64,000 bases of DNA, from positions 124,001-188,000 of the forward strand of contig CAZIUC010000001.1 in NCBI GenBank assembly GCA_964542455.1. The letters run 5' to 3'. This DNA comes from PFJX01 sp964542455. Its GTDB lineage: Bacteria; Pseudomonadota; Gammaproteobacteria; Burkholderiales; Thiobacillaceae. The position numbers were made by a program, and so were the translations under genes. The notes beneath the pieces are model-generated. The model searched no databases. It was given only the letters and a program-made list of their open reading frames with translations, and was not told the origin of the DNA. Shown here in pieces: positions 9,740 through 17,704 of this stretch (position 1 is its first letter; every line of letters begins with the position of its first letter).

Positions 9740-10504
9740 ATGGCGGTGATCGCGGTATTCAACCAGAAGGGTGGGGTCGGCAAGACCACCACCACGCTCA
9801 ACGTCGCCGCTTCCCTGGCTTTGCTGGAACGCAAGCCGTTGGTCATCGATCTCGATCCGCAGGCGCATGTGACCCTGGCACTCGGCGTGAAGCACCTGCC
9901 CGGCAACGCCAGCGCCGCCGCCTTCTTCCGCGAGCAGACCCCGCTCGACCGCCTCACTCGCCGGCTTGGCAACGGCCTGCGGCTGGTGCCCGGCCATGCC
10001 GACCTGTCCAAGGTCGACACCCTGCTGGCCGCCACTCCCGGTGTCGCCGGCACCCTGAAGAAGGGGCTGGATGCCGCACTGGCCTGGGACGATTCCCCCA
10101 TCCTGATCGACTGCGCCCCGGCGTTGGGCGTGCTCTCGCTCAATGCCCTGTGCGCGGCCGACCGCGTGCTGATCCCGGTCACTTCCGACTTCCTCGCCAT
10201 CCAGGGCTTGAACCGCCTCGACCTGGCCCTGGGTGTTCTGGAAAATGCGCTCAAGCGGCGCATCGAACGACGCGTGGTGTTGACCCGTTTCGATGAAAAC
10301 AAGGCGCTTTGCCGCGAGGCGCTGGCGTCCTTGAAAGGCCGCTACGGTGACGCCCTGTGTGACACGAAGATCGGTGACGACCCCGCCCTCTCCGAGAGCC
10401 CGGCGTATGGCCTGGACATCTTCGCCTACGCCGCCGATTCCTCCGGCGCGCACGACTACCGGCTGCTGACCATGGAATTGCTGTCGAAGGGGTTCTTTGC
10501 CTGA
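9740..10504 (+). CDS. ParA-family ATPase (orphan)
   Basis: This 254-residue ATPase has the deviant Walker A motif KGGVGKTTTT at residues 10-19, a Walker A' / switch I region with LDPQAH, and the Walker B-like ILIDCAPALG. All are typical of the ParA/Soj/MinD superfamily. GGAG lies ten bases before the ATG. No ParB gene or parS-like site is adjacent, and the canonical chromosomal parAB would sit near gidB. This is therefore probably an accessory ParA that positions some other cargo, or a stand-alone homologue; the cargo cannot be told from the sequence. Confidence 0.85.
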   Translation: MAVIAVFNQKGGVGKTTTTLNVAASLALLERKPLVIDLDPQAHVTLALGVKHLPGNASAAAFFREQTPLDRLTRRLGNGLRLVPGHADLSKVDTLLAATPGVAGTLKKGLDAALAWDDSPILIDCAPALGVLSLNALCAADRVLIPVTSDFLAIQGLNRLDLALGVLENALKRRIERRVVLTRFDENKALCREALASLKGRYGDALCDTKIGDDPALSESPAYGLDIFAYAADSSGAHDYRLLTMELLSKGFFA

Positions 10505-10572
10505 CCTTCTCCGCCAATGTTTTGCCTTGGGTCGCCCACGCCAACCGGACGGAGACAAATGCTCGAAGCCGG

Positions 10573-10648
10573 CATGTAGCGCAGGCGTCTCGCCTGCTTT
10601 GTCCTTCTGATCAGGCCTTTGATGCAGGCGGGACGCCTGCGCTACATG
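10573..10648. repeat. Family B inverted repeat pair
   Basis: The left arm (10573-10597) contains GTAGCGCAGGCGTCTCGCC and the right arm (10624-10648) is its near-perfect reverse complement; 26 bases lie between them. Each arm also folds on itself. GTAG sits at the foot of the hairpin, as in REP elements recognised by RAYT enzymes. Confidence 0.85.
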
Positions 10649-10688
10649 TGAGCCATCCGAATCATTTCAGCGCGAAAGGCGACACGAC

Positions 10689-10946
10689 ATGAAGGAGGAA
10701 TCTACGAACAAGGTTGATGATGTGCGCGAGGAATATCGGCGGGACGCACTGGGACAAGGTGTTCGCGGCAAGTATTTCTCGCGGTATTCGCGCGGCACCA
10801 GTCTGGTGCTTCTGGATGATCGGGTCGCCAAGGCATTTCCCACCGCCGAGGCCGTCAATGAGGCCTTGCTGGAGCTGATCGAGCTGGCAACCAGAACGAC
10901 CCGCATCGGTAGTGGTGCGGGCGGACATGGAAAAGCGCGGCGTTGA
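10689..10946 (+). CDS. Small conserved-looking protein of unknown function
   Basis: 85 residues starting MKEESTNKVDDVREEYRRD. The body is charged and helical with a hydrophobic patch (TSLVLLDDRVAKAFPTAEAV) and a basic Gly-rich tail. It has no signal peptide or membrane segment. Its size and style resemble orphan antitoxin-like or small regulatory proteins, but no partner toxin gene is next to it. It sits just after a family B palindrome at the edge of an AT-richer patch. The function is not recognised. Confidence 0.6.
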   Translation: MKEESTNKVDDVREEYRRDALGQGVRGKYFSRYSRGTSLVLLDDRVAKAFPTAEAVNEALLELIELATRTTRIGSGAGGHGKARR

Positions 10947-11113
10947 ATCTGGATGTCGGGCATCTTCATGAATCTGCGTAATCCGGGTTGTGGAATTACC
11001 GCTCTAAAGGTTTGGGGGAGTGCAAGCGCGCTGGTGGCTAGCCAGTCAGTCGCGCCGATAGCCATCGGCAAGCCTCGGTTCGCGGCACAACATCAACGTT
11101 TGAGTTCAGGACC

Positions 11114-11578
11114 ATGGCTGATACTTCTGTGCAGCACAAAGCCGAAGCTTGGGTAATCGAGCATGGCCTACCTGAGCTCTTCCCTGGTGTGTCGTTCGCC
11201 GGAAAGAAAATGAAGCTCACTTGGGGTGGTTTCTTTGCATTTGACGCTGTGAGCAGCGACGGAGCTATGGTTGTTGCTATCTCCACAAGTGCAGCACGGA
11301 CGGCGACTGGAAAACTGGCTACAGCAAAATTTCAGAAATTAAAAACTGATGCTCTGTATTTGCTTTACCTCGAATCTCAGGCACGCCGCCTCATGGTCTT
11401 TACGGAAGAGTCAATGCATGAATACTTCAAGAAGGCGGTAGTCTCTGGCCGATTTCCGCCCTCAATTGAGCTTCTGCATATTCCGCTTCCGGTTGATCTG
11501 CATGCCCAAGTACTAGCTTCAAGAGCGGTTGCCTCAAATGAAACATCGCCAAGCAGCGTACCTAAAAACGTGCTCTAA
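11114..11578 (+). CDS. Hypothetical protein, AT-richer than its neighbours
   Basis: 154 residues, MADTSVQHKAEAWV start, no signal peptide. The coding sequence and the ~210 bases after it are clearly less GC-rich than the flanking genes, and codon use is more relaxed, which suggests lateral acquisition. The central part (FFAFDAVSSDGAMVVAISTS, then KFQKLKTDALYLLYL) has the strand order and the FDAV..IS(T)S..K pattern faintly reminiscent of PD-(D/E)xK folds, but the expected acidic residue in the second motif is not visible. That resemblance is only a guess. No relative is recognised. Bases 11579-11792 downstream hold nothing identifiable apart from AT-rich sequence before bioA. Confidence 0.55.
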   Translation: MADTSVQHKAEAWVIEHGLPELFPGVSFAGKKMKLTWGGFFAFDAVSSDGAMVVAISTSAARTATGKLATAKFQKLKTDALYLLYLESQARRLMVFTEESMHEYFKKAVVSGRFPPSIELLHIPLPVDLHAQVLASRAVASNETSPSSVPKNVL

Positions 11579-11792
11579 CCCGCTGCTCCAGAAGCACGCT
11601 TCGCCAGTAAGCGCGGCTTCGCGCCCCTGATCTAGCACGTTGAGGCTTTAGAAAACCTCAAAACCCAATTCTTCCTCATGACAAATCAATCACTTACATC
11701 GACGAAAAGCCTGATAAACGGGGGTTTTCTACTACCTCGTTATGCATCATGAATAGCTCCCACATGCTCCGCTGAATGATGGCGTTCCCTCA

Positions 11793-13100
11793 ATGACCAA
11801 CGCCGACCAGCTCGCCCGCACCCGCGCCGCCGTCTGGCACCCGTGCACCCAGATGAAGCATCTGGAGCGCACGCCGCCGTTACCCATCGCCCGGGGCGAA
11901 GGTCCGTGGCTGATCGACCACGAGGGGCGCCGTTATCTGGATGCCATTTCCTCCTGGTGGGTCAACCTGTTCGGCCATGCCAACTCGCGCATCAACGCCG
12001 CGCTGATCGACCAGCTTTCCCGCATCGAGCACGTCATGCTCGCCGGCTGCACCCATGCGCCGGTGGTGGAGCTGTCGGAACGTCTGGGACGACTGACCGG
12101 GCTGGGCCATGCCTTCTACGGATCGGATGGCGCTTCCGCCACCGAGATCGCCCTGAAGATGAGCTTTCACTTCTGGCGCAATAGCGGCCGGGGGGAGAAG
12201 ACGGGTTTCATTTCTTTGAAGAACGGCTACCACGGTGAAACCCTGGGCGCCCTTTCGGTTACCGATGTGGCCCTGTTCAAGGACACCTACGCGCCGTTGC
12301 TGCGCCATAGCCACCAGGCGATGAGTCCGGATGCGCGTCTGGCGGAACCGGGCGAGTCGGCGCACGACTACGCGCTGCGCGCCGCCGCCGACCTGGAAGC
12401 GTATCTGGCCGCGCGCGCCGGGAGCACGGCGGCGATCATCCTGGAGCCGCTGGTGCAGGGCGCGGCCGGCATGGCGATGTATGCGCCGGTCTACCTCACC
12501 CGGGTACGCGAACTTTGCGACCAATATGGCGTGCACCTGATCGCCGACGAAATCGCGGTCGGCTTCGGCCGCACCGGCACGATGTACGCCTGTGAACAGG
12601 CCGGCGAGAACGTGGCCACCATCGCCGACTTCCTCTGCCTCTCCAAGGGCATCACCGGCGGCTACCTGCCGCTGTCTTGCGTGCTCACCCGCGATGCCAT
12701 CTATGCCGCCTTCTACGATGACGCCACGGCGCGTGGCTTCCTGCACTCGCATTCCTATACCGGCAACCCGCTCGCTTGCCGCGCCGCCCTGGCGGTGCTG
12801 GACATCTTCGAACAGGATCAGGTGATCGCGGCGAACCGTGCCAAGGCAGCACGTTTCACCGAGTTGCTGGGCGAAGTCGCCGCGCATCCGCGCATCCGGA
12901 ACTTTCGCCATAGTGGCATGATCTGGGCCTTCGATGTGGCCGATGCCGCGCCTGGTTTTTCCGAAGCATTCCACCGCCGCGCCCTGGCGCATGGCGTGTT
13001 CCTCCGTCCCATCGGCCACAGCGTTTATTTCATGCCGCCCTATGTCATCGAAGAGGCGGAAATGCGCCTGCTGGCGGATGCCACCCTGGCTTGTTTGTAG
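11793..13100 (+). CDS. bioA: Adenosylmethionine--8-amino-7-oxononanoate aminotransferase
   Basis: This PLP enzyme makes 7,8-diaminopelargonate in biotin synthesis, using SAM as amino donor. It has 435 residues, normal for BioA. Recognised motifs: VWHPCTQMK near the N-terminus, SSWWVNLFGHAN, the PLP-binding GSDGASATEIALKM, HLIADEIAVGFGRTG with the cofactor Asp, and the Schiff-base Lys in FLCLSKGITGGYLPLS. The remaining bio genes are not nearby. Its TAG stop abuts a family B hairpin. Confidence 0.96.
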   Translation: MTNADQLARTRAAVWHPCTQMKHLERTPPLPIARGEGPWLIDHEGRRYLDAISSWWVNLFGHANSRINAALIDQLSRIEHVMLAGCTHAPVVELSERLGRLTGLGHAFYGSDGASATEIALKMSFHFWRNSGRGEKTGFISLKNGYHGETLGALSVTDVALFKDTYAPLLRHSHQAMSPDARLAEPGESAHDYALRAAADLEAYLAARAGSTAAIILEPLVQGAAGMAMYAPVYLTRVRELCDQYGVHLIADEIAVGFGRTGTMYACEQAGENVATIADFLCLSKGITGGYLPLSCVLTRDAIYAAFYDDATARGFLHSHSYTGNPLACRAALAVLDIFEQDQVIAANRAKAARFTELLGEVAAHPRIRNFRHSGMIWAFDVADAAPGFSEAFHRRALAHGVFLRPIGHSVYFMPPYVIEEAEMRLLADATLACL

Positions 13101-13122
13101 TAGCGCCGGCATCCTTGCCGGC
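13100..13122. repeat. Family B single-arm hairpin at the bioA stop
   Basis: TAGCGCCGGCATCCTTGCCG runs directly from the bioA stop codon (13098-13100). The same arm variant (ATCCTTG loop) occurs inverted at 55270-55294. Confidence 0.65.
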
Positions 13123-13155
13123 ACGCCGCCCCAATTGAATCCTCTGGAGAATGCT

Positions 13156-13608
13156 ATGCCGCGCCACCCGCTCTTGATTCTGTTCGCCCTGATCGCCACC
13201 CCCGTGTATGCCGCCGAGCACGCCCACCACGATGCGACGCTGGAACAGCGCGCGGCGATCCACCTCACGACGGAAGAAAAGGCGCATATCCACCAGGAAA
13301 TGCGTTTGTTCCTTTCCTCTACTCAGAAGATCGTCGTCAGCGCCGGCGCCAATGACATGAAGGGCGTGGCCGAGGCCGCGCGCGCGGCGGGCATGGCCGC
13401 CGCCCACGACGTGCCCGCCAAACTGCGGGAAAAACTGCCCATGCAGTTCAAGAAACTGGGCCATGTCACGCATCAGGGTTTCGACGACCTGGCGCGTGAC
13501 GCGGACAGCCTGGGTGACGCCAACCAGGCGCTCAGGCAACTCGGCCAGGTGATGGACAACTGTGTGGCCTGCCATGCCGTGTTCCGCATCGAAACGGGTA
13601 AACGCTGA
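13156..13608 (+). CDS. Periplasmic c-type cytochrome, cytochrome c'-like
   Basis: 150 residues from ATG 13156, with GGAG seven bases upstream. An N-terminal signal peptide (PLLILFALIATPVYAAEH) is followed by an all-alpha domain that ends in a single C-terminal haem motif, VACHAVF (CVACH). A haem site near the end of a four-helix domain is typical of the cytochrome c' / c556 family; the domain here is slightly short. The last base of its stop is the first base of the queD start (TGATG), so the two may be co-translated, although no functional link is obvious. Confidence 0.8.
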   Translation: MPRHPLLILFALIATPVYAAEHAHHDATLEQRAAIHLTTEEKAHIHQEMRLFLSSTQKIVVSAGANDMKGVAEAARAAGMAAAHDVPAKLREKLPMQFKKLGHVTHQGFDDLARDADSLGDANQALRQLGQVMDNCVACHAVFRIETGKR

Positions 13609-13964
13609 TGGAGATATTCAACGTCTTCCATCTGGAAGCTTCGCGCCGTCTGCCGCGCCTGCCGGCCGAACACCCGTGTTCGCGCCTGCACGGCCATTCC
13701 TTCCGGGTCGAGGTGCATGTGTCCGGGCCGCTCGACCCGGAACTCGGCTGGGTGTGCGACTTCGCCGATGTGCAGGCGGCCTGGCGGCCGGTCCACGCGG
13801 CGCTGGATCACCGCTATCTGAACGACGTCGCCGGCCTGGACAACCCCACCAGCGAGCACCTCGCCATCTGGATCTGGGATCGCCTGAAGCCCACCTTGCC
13901 GCAACTGTCCAGGATCATGGTCATGGAAACCCACGCTTCCGGTTGCGTGTATAGCGGCGCCTGA
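13608..13964 (+). CDS. queD: 6-carboxytetrahydropterin synthase-family protein
   Basis: 118 residues of the 6-pyruvoyl-tetrahydropterin synthase fold. The zinc-binding His residues are visible in FHLEASRRL and RLHGHSFRVEVHV. The catalytic dyad region (LDHRYLND) and the substrate Glu (PTSEHLAIWIW and METHASG) are in place. In queuosine synthesis QueD converts dihydroneopterin triphosphate to CPH4. The upstream Cys is in EHPCSRLHGH. The start overlaps the stop of the cytochrome gene, and corA follows after two bases. Confidence 0.92.
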   Translation: MEIFNVFHLEASRRLPRLPAEHPCSRLHGHSFRVEVHVSGPLDPELGWVCDFADVQAAWRPVHAALDHRYLNDVAGLDNPTSEHLAIWIWDRLKPTLPQLSRIMVMETHASGCVYSGA

Positions 13965-13965
13965 G

Positions 13966-14928
13966 ATGGACATCCTGCTTTTTGCCAATGGCAACACCCC
14001 ACGCAAACTCGACCACATCGAGTTCTGCCCGGAGGCCGGTTTCGTCTGGCTGGATTTCACGCGCGAGCGGGAGCCGAACTGGGCGGAAACGGTGGAACGC
14101 CTGGGCTGTGGCAAGCTGCATGAAGGGCATGTGCGCGATAGTCTGAACCCGGCGCATCCGTCCTTCTTCGACAGCACCGGCGATTACGACATGGTGATCT
14201 TTCGCGGCCTGGCGCCGGAAATGGAGGACGAGCAGTTCAGCACTCATCCGATCGCCTTCTTCCTGTTCGACCGTCTCCTGGTGACGGTGCAGCCGGGCGA
14301 GAGCCGTTCGCTGAAATGGGTGAAGGAACGCCTGCTCAGCCAGAGCGGCCGTGTGCCGAGCGACCCGGCGGCGCTGATGCATCTGGTGCTGAATGCGATG
14401 GTGGATCGCTTCCTGGCCCTGCGCGAACCACTCACGGAGCACATGGAGGTTTGGGTGGACCGCCTGCTCGATCCGCGCAACCGCTTTGGTGAGTGGTACC
14501 AGGTGATGGGCCACCGCAGCCAGTTGCGGCGTTTGGAAATCCTTTGCGACGAACAGGAGGATGCCATCGTCACCTGGCGCAACAGCAGCCGTCTGGAGGT
14601 AGGCGAGAACCTGTACGTTCGCTACACCGATCTGCTGGAACACATCCGCCGCGTCGCGAAATTCGCCAGCAGCCAGCAACATGAGGTGGAAGGCCTGGTG
14701 CAGTTGCACTTTTCCGCCGTGGCGCATCGCACCAACGAAATCATGCGGGTGCTGACCGTGCTCTCGGCCATCTTCCTGCCGCTGACCCTGGTTGCCGGCA
14801 TTTACGGCATGAACTTCGAGTACATCCCGGAACTGCATACCCGTTACGGCTACTTCGTCACCCTCGGCGCCATGCTGTCGCTGGCCGCCCTGTTGCTGGG
14901 GTGGTTTCGCTGGAAGAAGTGGTACTGA
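13966..14928 (+). CDS. corA: CorA-family divalent metal transporter
   Basis: 320 residues. A long cytoplasmic N-terminal domain ends in the stalk helix, followed by two C-terminal membrane helices (VLTVLSAIFLPLTLVAGIYG and YFVTLGAMLSLAALLLGWF). The signature YGMNF lies at the periplasmic end of the first helix, and a basic WRKK-like tail (FRWKKWY) closes the protein. The family carries Mg2+ and, in some members, Co2+, Ni2+ or Zn2+. It follows queD by two bases, so it is probably in the same transcript. Confidence 0.95.
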   Translation: MDILLFANGNTPRKLDHIEFCPEAGFVWLDFTREREPNWAETVERLGCGKLHEGHVRDSLNPAHPSFFDSTGDYDMVIFRGLAPEMEDEQFSTHPIAFFLFDRLLVTVQPGESRSLKWVKERLLSQSGRVPSDPAALMHLVLNAMVDRFLALREPLTEHMEVWVDRLLDPRNRFGEWYQVMGHRSQLRRLEILCDEQEDAIVTWRNSSRLEVGENLYVRYTDLLEHIRRVAKFASSQQHEVEGLVQLHFSAVAHRTNEIMRVLTVLSAIFLPLTLVAGIYGMNFEYIPELHTRYGYFVTLGAMLSLAALLLGWFRWKKWY

Positions 14929-14936
14929 GGCCCGTT

Positions 14937-15140
14937 TCAGCGCAGGCTCAGCGCCAGCCAGAACATGCGCCGGGTGATTTCGGCCTTGCGCGCCGAGCTG
15001 GTTTGCGGCCGGACGTTACGCGTCGGGACGACAGCTTCGCAGGCCCGCGCGGCCGGTACCTGGCGTGGCTGTTCCAGCTCAGGTTGGCCCGCCCGCGCCA
15101 CCCCAGCCGACAGCAACATGCACAACAGTATGCTTTTCAT
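14937..15140 (-). CDS. Small secreted protein of unknown function
   Basis: 67 residues from the ATG at 15140, which has GGAG six bases upstream. A clear signal peptide (MKSILLCMLLSAGVARAG) precedes a short basic mature part with one Cys and an Arg-rich end. It is convergent with corA, whose stop lies eight bases away. No family is recognised. The good ribosome site and signal peptide argue that it is real. Confidence 0.55.
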   Translation of the reverse strand: MKSILLCMLLSAGVARAGQPELEQPRQVPAARACEAVVPTRNVRPQTSSARKAEITRRMFWLALSLR

Positions 15141-15222
15141 GATCGTCTCCAGCTTTGCCGCCTCTCGCCCCATGCGTGAGACCGTGAAGCCAGACTAGGC
15201 AGACCCGGAGAGGCGGGTAAGC

Positions 15223-15242
15223 AACCCGGTTGCGACCGGGTT
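15223..15242. repeat. Inverted repeat AACCCGGT-TGCG-ACCGGGTT
   Basis: A perfect 8-base stem with a 4-base loop, in the 282-bp gap between the small secreted gene and ygfZ. It may be a transcript-end or leader hairpin for the leftward gene. There is no U-tract, so terminator function is uncertain. Confidence 0.5.
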
Positions 15243-15318
15243 GGCTTGTGGAACCGGGGGTTTGGCGGTAAGCGATTACTCACCTTGCCGGAAGCGAAGC
15301 GGGCGGCTAAGTTAGCGC

Positions 15319-15348
15319 AACCTGCTTCCCGGCGCCGGGAAGCAGGTT
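15319..15348. repeat. Perfect 30-bp palindrome upstream of ygfZ
   Basis: The half site AACCTGCTTCCCGGC is followed directly by its exact reverse complement, with no loop. It lies 75 bases before the ygfZ start. A loop-less 30-bp palindrome could be an operator for a dimeric regulator or a remnant of a mobile palindrome; it has no other copy in the window. Confidence 0.7.
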
Positions 15349-15422
15349 GAGGCGCACTTGTCACGGCGCATTCCGGCCGCATATGGCACCCGTTCAAGGC
15401 CATCACATCGAGGTAACAAAGC

Positions 15423-16445
15423 ATGACTGTCTGGACCGATTTTCTTGCCGCCCAGGGCGCCACATTGGACGGCGAAGTTGTCGCCAGCTTCGGCGCCCCC
15501 GCCGAAGAGCTGATTGCCGCGCGCGACGGCGCCGCCCTCGCCGACCTTTCCCACTACGGCCTGATCGCCTTGTCCGGTGAGGAGGCGCAAACCTTTTTGC
15601 ATGCCCTGATCAGCAACGATCTGCGCAACCTGCGCGAAAGTGCCGCCGTGTTCGCCGCCCTGCTTTCGCCCAAGGGCCGCATGCTGACCAACTTCCTGGT
15701 GTTGAAGCGTGGCGGCGATATCCTGGTGTTGCTGCCCGCCTCCCTGCGCGAGGCCATCCAGAAACGCCTGACCATGTACATCCTGCGCTCCAAGGTGAAA
15801 GCGCGCGACGCCAGTGGCGAATGGGTGCGTCTGGGCCTCTCCGGGCCTGGTTCCGATGCCGCCGTGGCGGCCGTTCTGGGCCAGGAAGTGCCGGAGGAGA
15901 TCATGAGCATGGCGCAGGCGGAATCCGCCTTCGCGATCCGACTGGGCGACCAGCGTTTCGACCTGTTCGTGGCCCCCGAATCCGCCCCGGCGATCTGGGC
16001 CAAGCTGGCCGCCACCCACCGCGCGGTGGGCGCGCCGGCCTGGGACTGGCTGCTGGTGAATGCCGGCATTCCCGCCGTGCTGCCGGCCACGCAGGACCAT
16101 TTCGTGCCGCAGATGGCGAACATGGAAGTGCTGGGCGGGGTGAGCTTCAACAAGGGCTGCTATCCCGGCCAGGAAATCGTGGCGCGCAGCCAGTACCTGG
16201 GCAAGGTCAAGCGACGTTTGTTCCTGGCGCATGTCGACGCCGAGGCCAAGCCGGGTGACGAACTGTTCAGCCCGGATCTGCCGGATCAATCCGCCGGCGG
16301 CATCGCCAACGCCGCTCCGGCACCCGGTGGCGGCTTCGATGTGCTGGCCGTGGTCCATAGCAGCAGCGTGGAAGCCGGCGAAGTGCGTCTGGGCGGACGC
16401 GACGGCCCGCGACTCGCCTTCCGGCCTCTGCCCTATCCGGTGTGA
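15423..16445 (+). CDS. ygfZ: Folate-binding Fe-S cluster assembly/repair protein YgfZ (IbaG/GcvT-like)
   Basis: 340 residues of the GcvT-related family. The diagnostic motif KGCYPGQEIVARSQYLGKVK contains the conserved Cys used by YgfZ. The family supports Fe-S enzymes such as MiaB by a folate-dependent route in the cytoplasm. The start has AAGCATG with a GAGG ten bases upstream. The last four bases overlap the next gene. Confidence 0.94.
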   Translation: MTVWTDFLAAQGATLDGEVVASFGAPAEELIAARDGAALADLSHYGLIALSGEEAQTFLHALISNDLRNLRESAAVFAALLSPKGRMLTNFLVLKRGGDILVLLPASLREAIQKRLTMYILRSKVKARDASGEWVRLGLSGPGSDAAVAAVLGQEVPEEIMSMAQAESAFAIRLGDQRFDLFVAPESAPAIWAKLAATHRAVGAPAWDWLLVNAGIPAVLPATQDHFVPQMANMEVLGGVSFNKGCYPGQEIVARSQYLGKVKRRLFLAHVDAEAKPGDELFSPDLPDQSAGGIANAAPAPGGGFDVLAVVHSSSVEAGEVRLGGRDGPRLAFRPLPYPV

Positions 16446-16747
16446 GTTTCGCTTACTACATCTGGTATCGGGTGCGCGCCGACGAGCGAGAAACCGAGAC
16501 CGTCATCCGCCACATGATGGCGCGCCTGGCCTGCCGCGCCGGTGTCACCGGCCGGCTCCTGAAAAAACGCGAGGAGCCGCGTCTGTGGATGGAGATATAC
16601 GAAGATGTCGGCGATCCCACCGCTTTCGAGCGACTGCTGGCGGCGGCCGTGGATGAATTCGACGTGGAGATGTTCTGCGAGGACAGCCGCCACAGCGAGT
16701 GCTTCATCCAGGCGGATGAGGGTGTGGCGGCGTGCCACGCCGGGTAA
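16442..16747 (+). CDS. DUF4936 family protein
   Basis: 101 residues from GTG 16442, overlapping the ygfZ stop (GTGA). MSFAYYIWYRV, then LLKKREEPRLWMEIYEDV and FERLLAAAVDEF, match the ferredoxin-like fold expected of DUF4936, a family seen mainly in betaproteobacteria next to ygfZ. A His/Cys-rich tail (MFCEDSRHSECF, ACHAG) closes it. The function is unknown; the overlap suggests translation coupled to ygfZ. Confidence 0.8.
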   Translation: MSFAYYIWYRVRADERETETVIRHMMARLACRAGVTGRLLKKREEPRLWMEIYEDVGDPTAFERLLAAAVDEFDVEMFCEDSRHSECFIQADEGVAACHAG

Positions 16748-16779
16748 TCCCGGATAGGTTTTACGGAGTTGCTCCCACT

Positions 16780-16850
16780 TGTAGCGCCGGCGTCTCGCCG
16801 GCTTCGTGGGCCTGATCAGGAGGGCGATGCCGGCGAGACGCCAGCGCTAC
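16780..16850. repeat. Family B inverted repeat pair
   Basis: The left arm TGTAGCGCCGGCGTCTCGCC (16780-16802) and the right arm GCCGGCGAGACGCCAGCGCT (16829-16850) are nearly complementary. It is almost the same variant (GTCTCG loop) as the pair at 10573-10648, about 6 kb away. It lies between DUF4936 and the convergent DUF302 gene. Confidence 0.85.
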
Positions 16851-16954
16851 TGGCGTGTTGCGGCTGATGGAGGGTCCGGGATAAACAAAGGCCAGCCCGG
16901 ACCTGGCCTAACCCCGCCCCGCCCCGCGCCTTGGTCTGTGCGGGGCGGCTCCTG

Positions 16955-17662
16955 TTACAGGTCGCCGTTGGCGGCGGCTCTCATGATGTTGTCCATCTTG
17001 TCGCGGATGTCGGTGGCATGTTTCAGCAGATCGCTGGGGGCACCCATCTTGCCGGAGATGGAATCCAGCCAGGAGGTGTTCCAGTCCAGGGTCAGTACCC
17101 AGATGTTTTTGTCGGCATCTTCCATGATGGCGATGCGGCAAGGCAGGTAGACGATGGATTCCGGGGCGTATTTGAGAATTTCGCGGCCGGCGGCGATGTC
17201 GCAATAGTGATAGACCTCTATACGCGGCGCGTCCTTGTCGCCCAGCACGGCCCGGATGTCCTTCCACATCGGGCTCTCGCCGACTTTCTTGAAATTGAGC
17301 TGGTTGGCGCGCAGTTCCATGGACTGTTTGACGTCATCGAAGCTCAGGCCTTTCTTGGCCGGGTATTTGATGGCCATCATGTTCATGACGTCCTTGATGT
17401 CCATGCGCGTGACCATGTTCATCATGGGCATCATTTTTTTCATCATCGCCTCCTTTTCCTCCGGAGGGATGGTGCGTGACATCTCGTAAGGGCGCGTGCC
17501 ACGGCCACCGGGAGATACCGGCAGGATCATCGGGCCGGCGGAAATAGGCACGTGAGTCAGATAGGGGTTGGCGGCGGGCGCCGGATCGGCGGCCAGGGCG
17601 GGAACGGCCAGGCTCAGAGCCAGGGTGGCGAGTAGGGTTTGTTTCATGCCGCGAATATTCAT
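16955..17662 (-). CDS. Secreted DUF302-domain protein, paralogue B
   Basis: About 235 residues. The ATG at 17662 has AAAGG eight bases upstream; an ATG at 17671 sits on that same AGG. The signal peptide is KQTLLATLALSLAVPALAAD, so the mature protein is periplasmic or exported. The C-terminal 150 residues are DUF302 (VGESPMWKDI, then RIEVYHYCDIAAGREILKY, YLPCRIAIMEDADKNIWV). A Met-rich stretch (EAMMKKMMPMMNMVTRMD) precedes it, and Cys residues in YHYCDI and LPCRI are conserved in both paralogues. DUF302 proteins are common in sulfur-oxidising bacteria, but their role is not established. It is a close paralogue of the gene at 18926-19663. Confidence 0.85.
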   Translation of the reverse strand: MNIRGMKQTLLATLALSLAVPALAADPAPAANPYLTHVPISAGPMILPVSPGGRGTRPYEMSRTIPPEEKEAMMKKMMPMMNMVTRMDIKDVMNMMAIKYPAKKGLSFDDVKQSMELRANQLNFKKVGESPMWKDIRAVLGDKDAPRIEVYHYCDIAAGREILKYAPESIVYLPCRIAIMEDADKNIWVLTLDWNTSWLDSISGKMGAPSDLLKHATDIRDKMDNIMRAAANGDL

Positions 17663-17704
17663 TTTTTGCATCCTTTCTCGTGAAAACTGGTTTGATTGTT
17701 ATGG

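Noticed and set aside
15141..15422. Riboswitch in the ygfZ leader
   Set aside because: Several stems are present, but no conserved core of the glycine, cobalamin, TPP, SAM or c-di-GMP classes could be matched on either strand.
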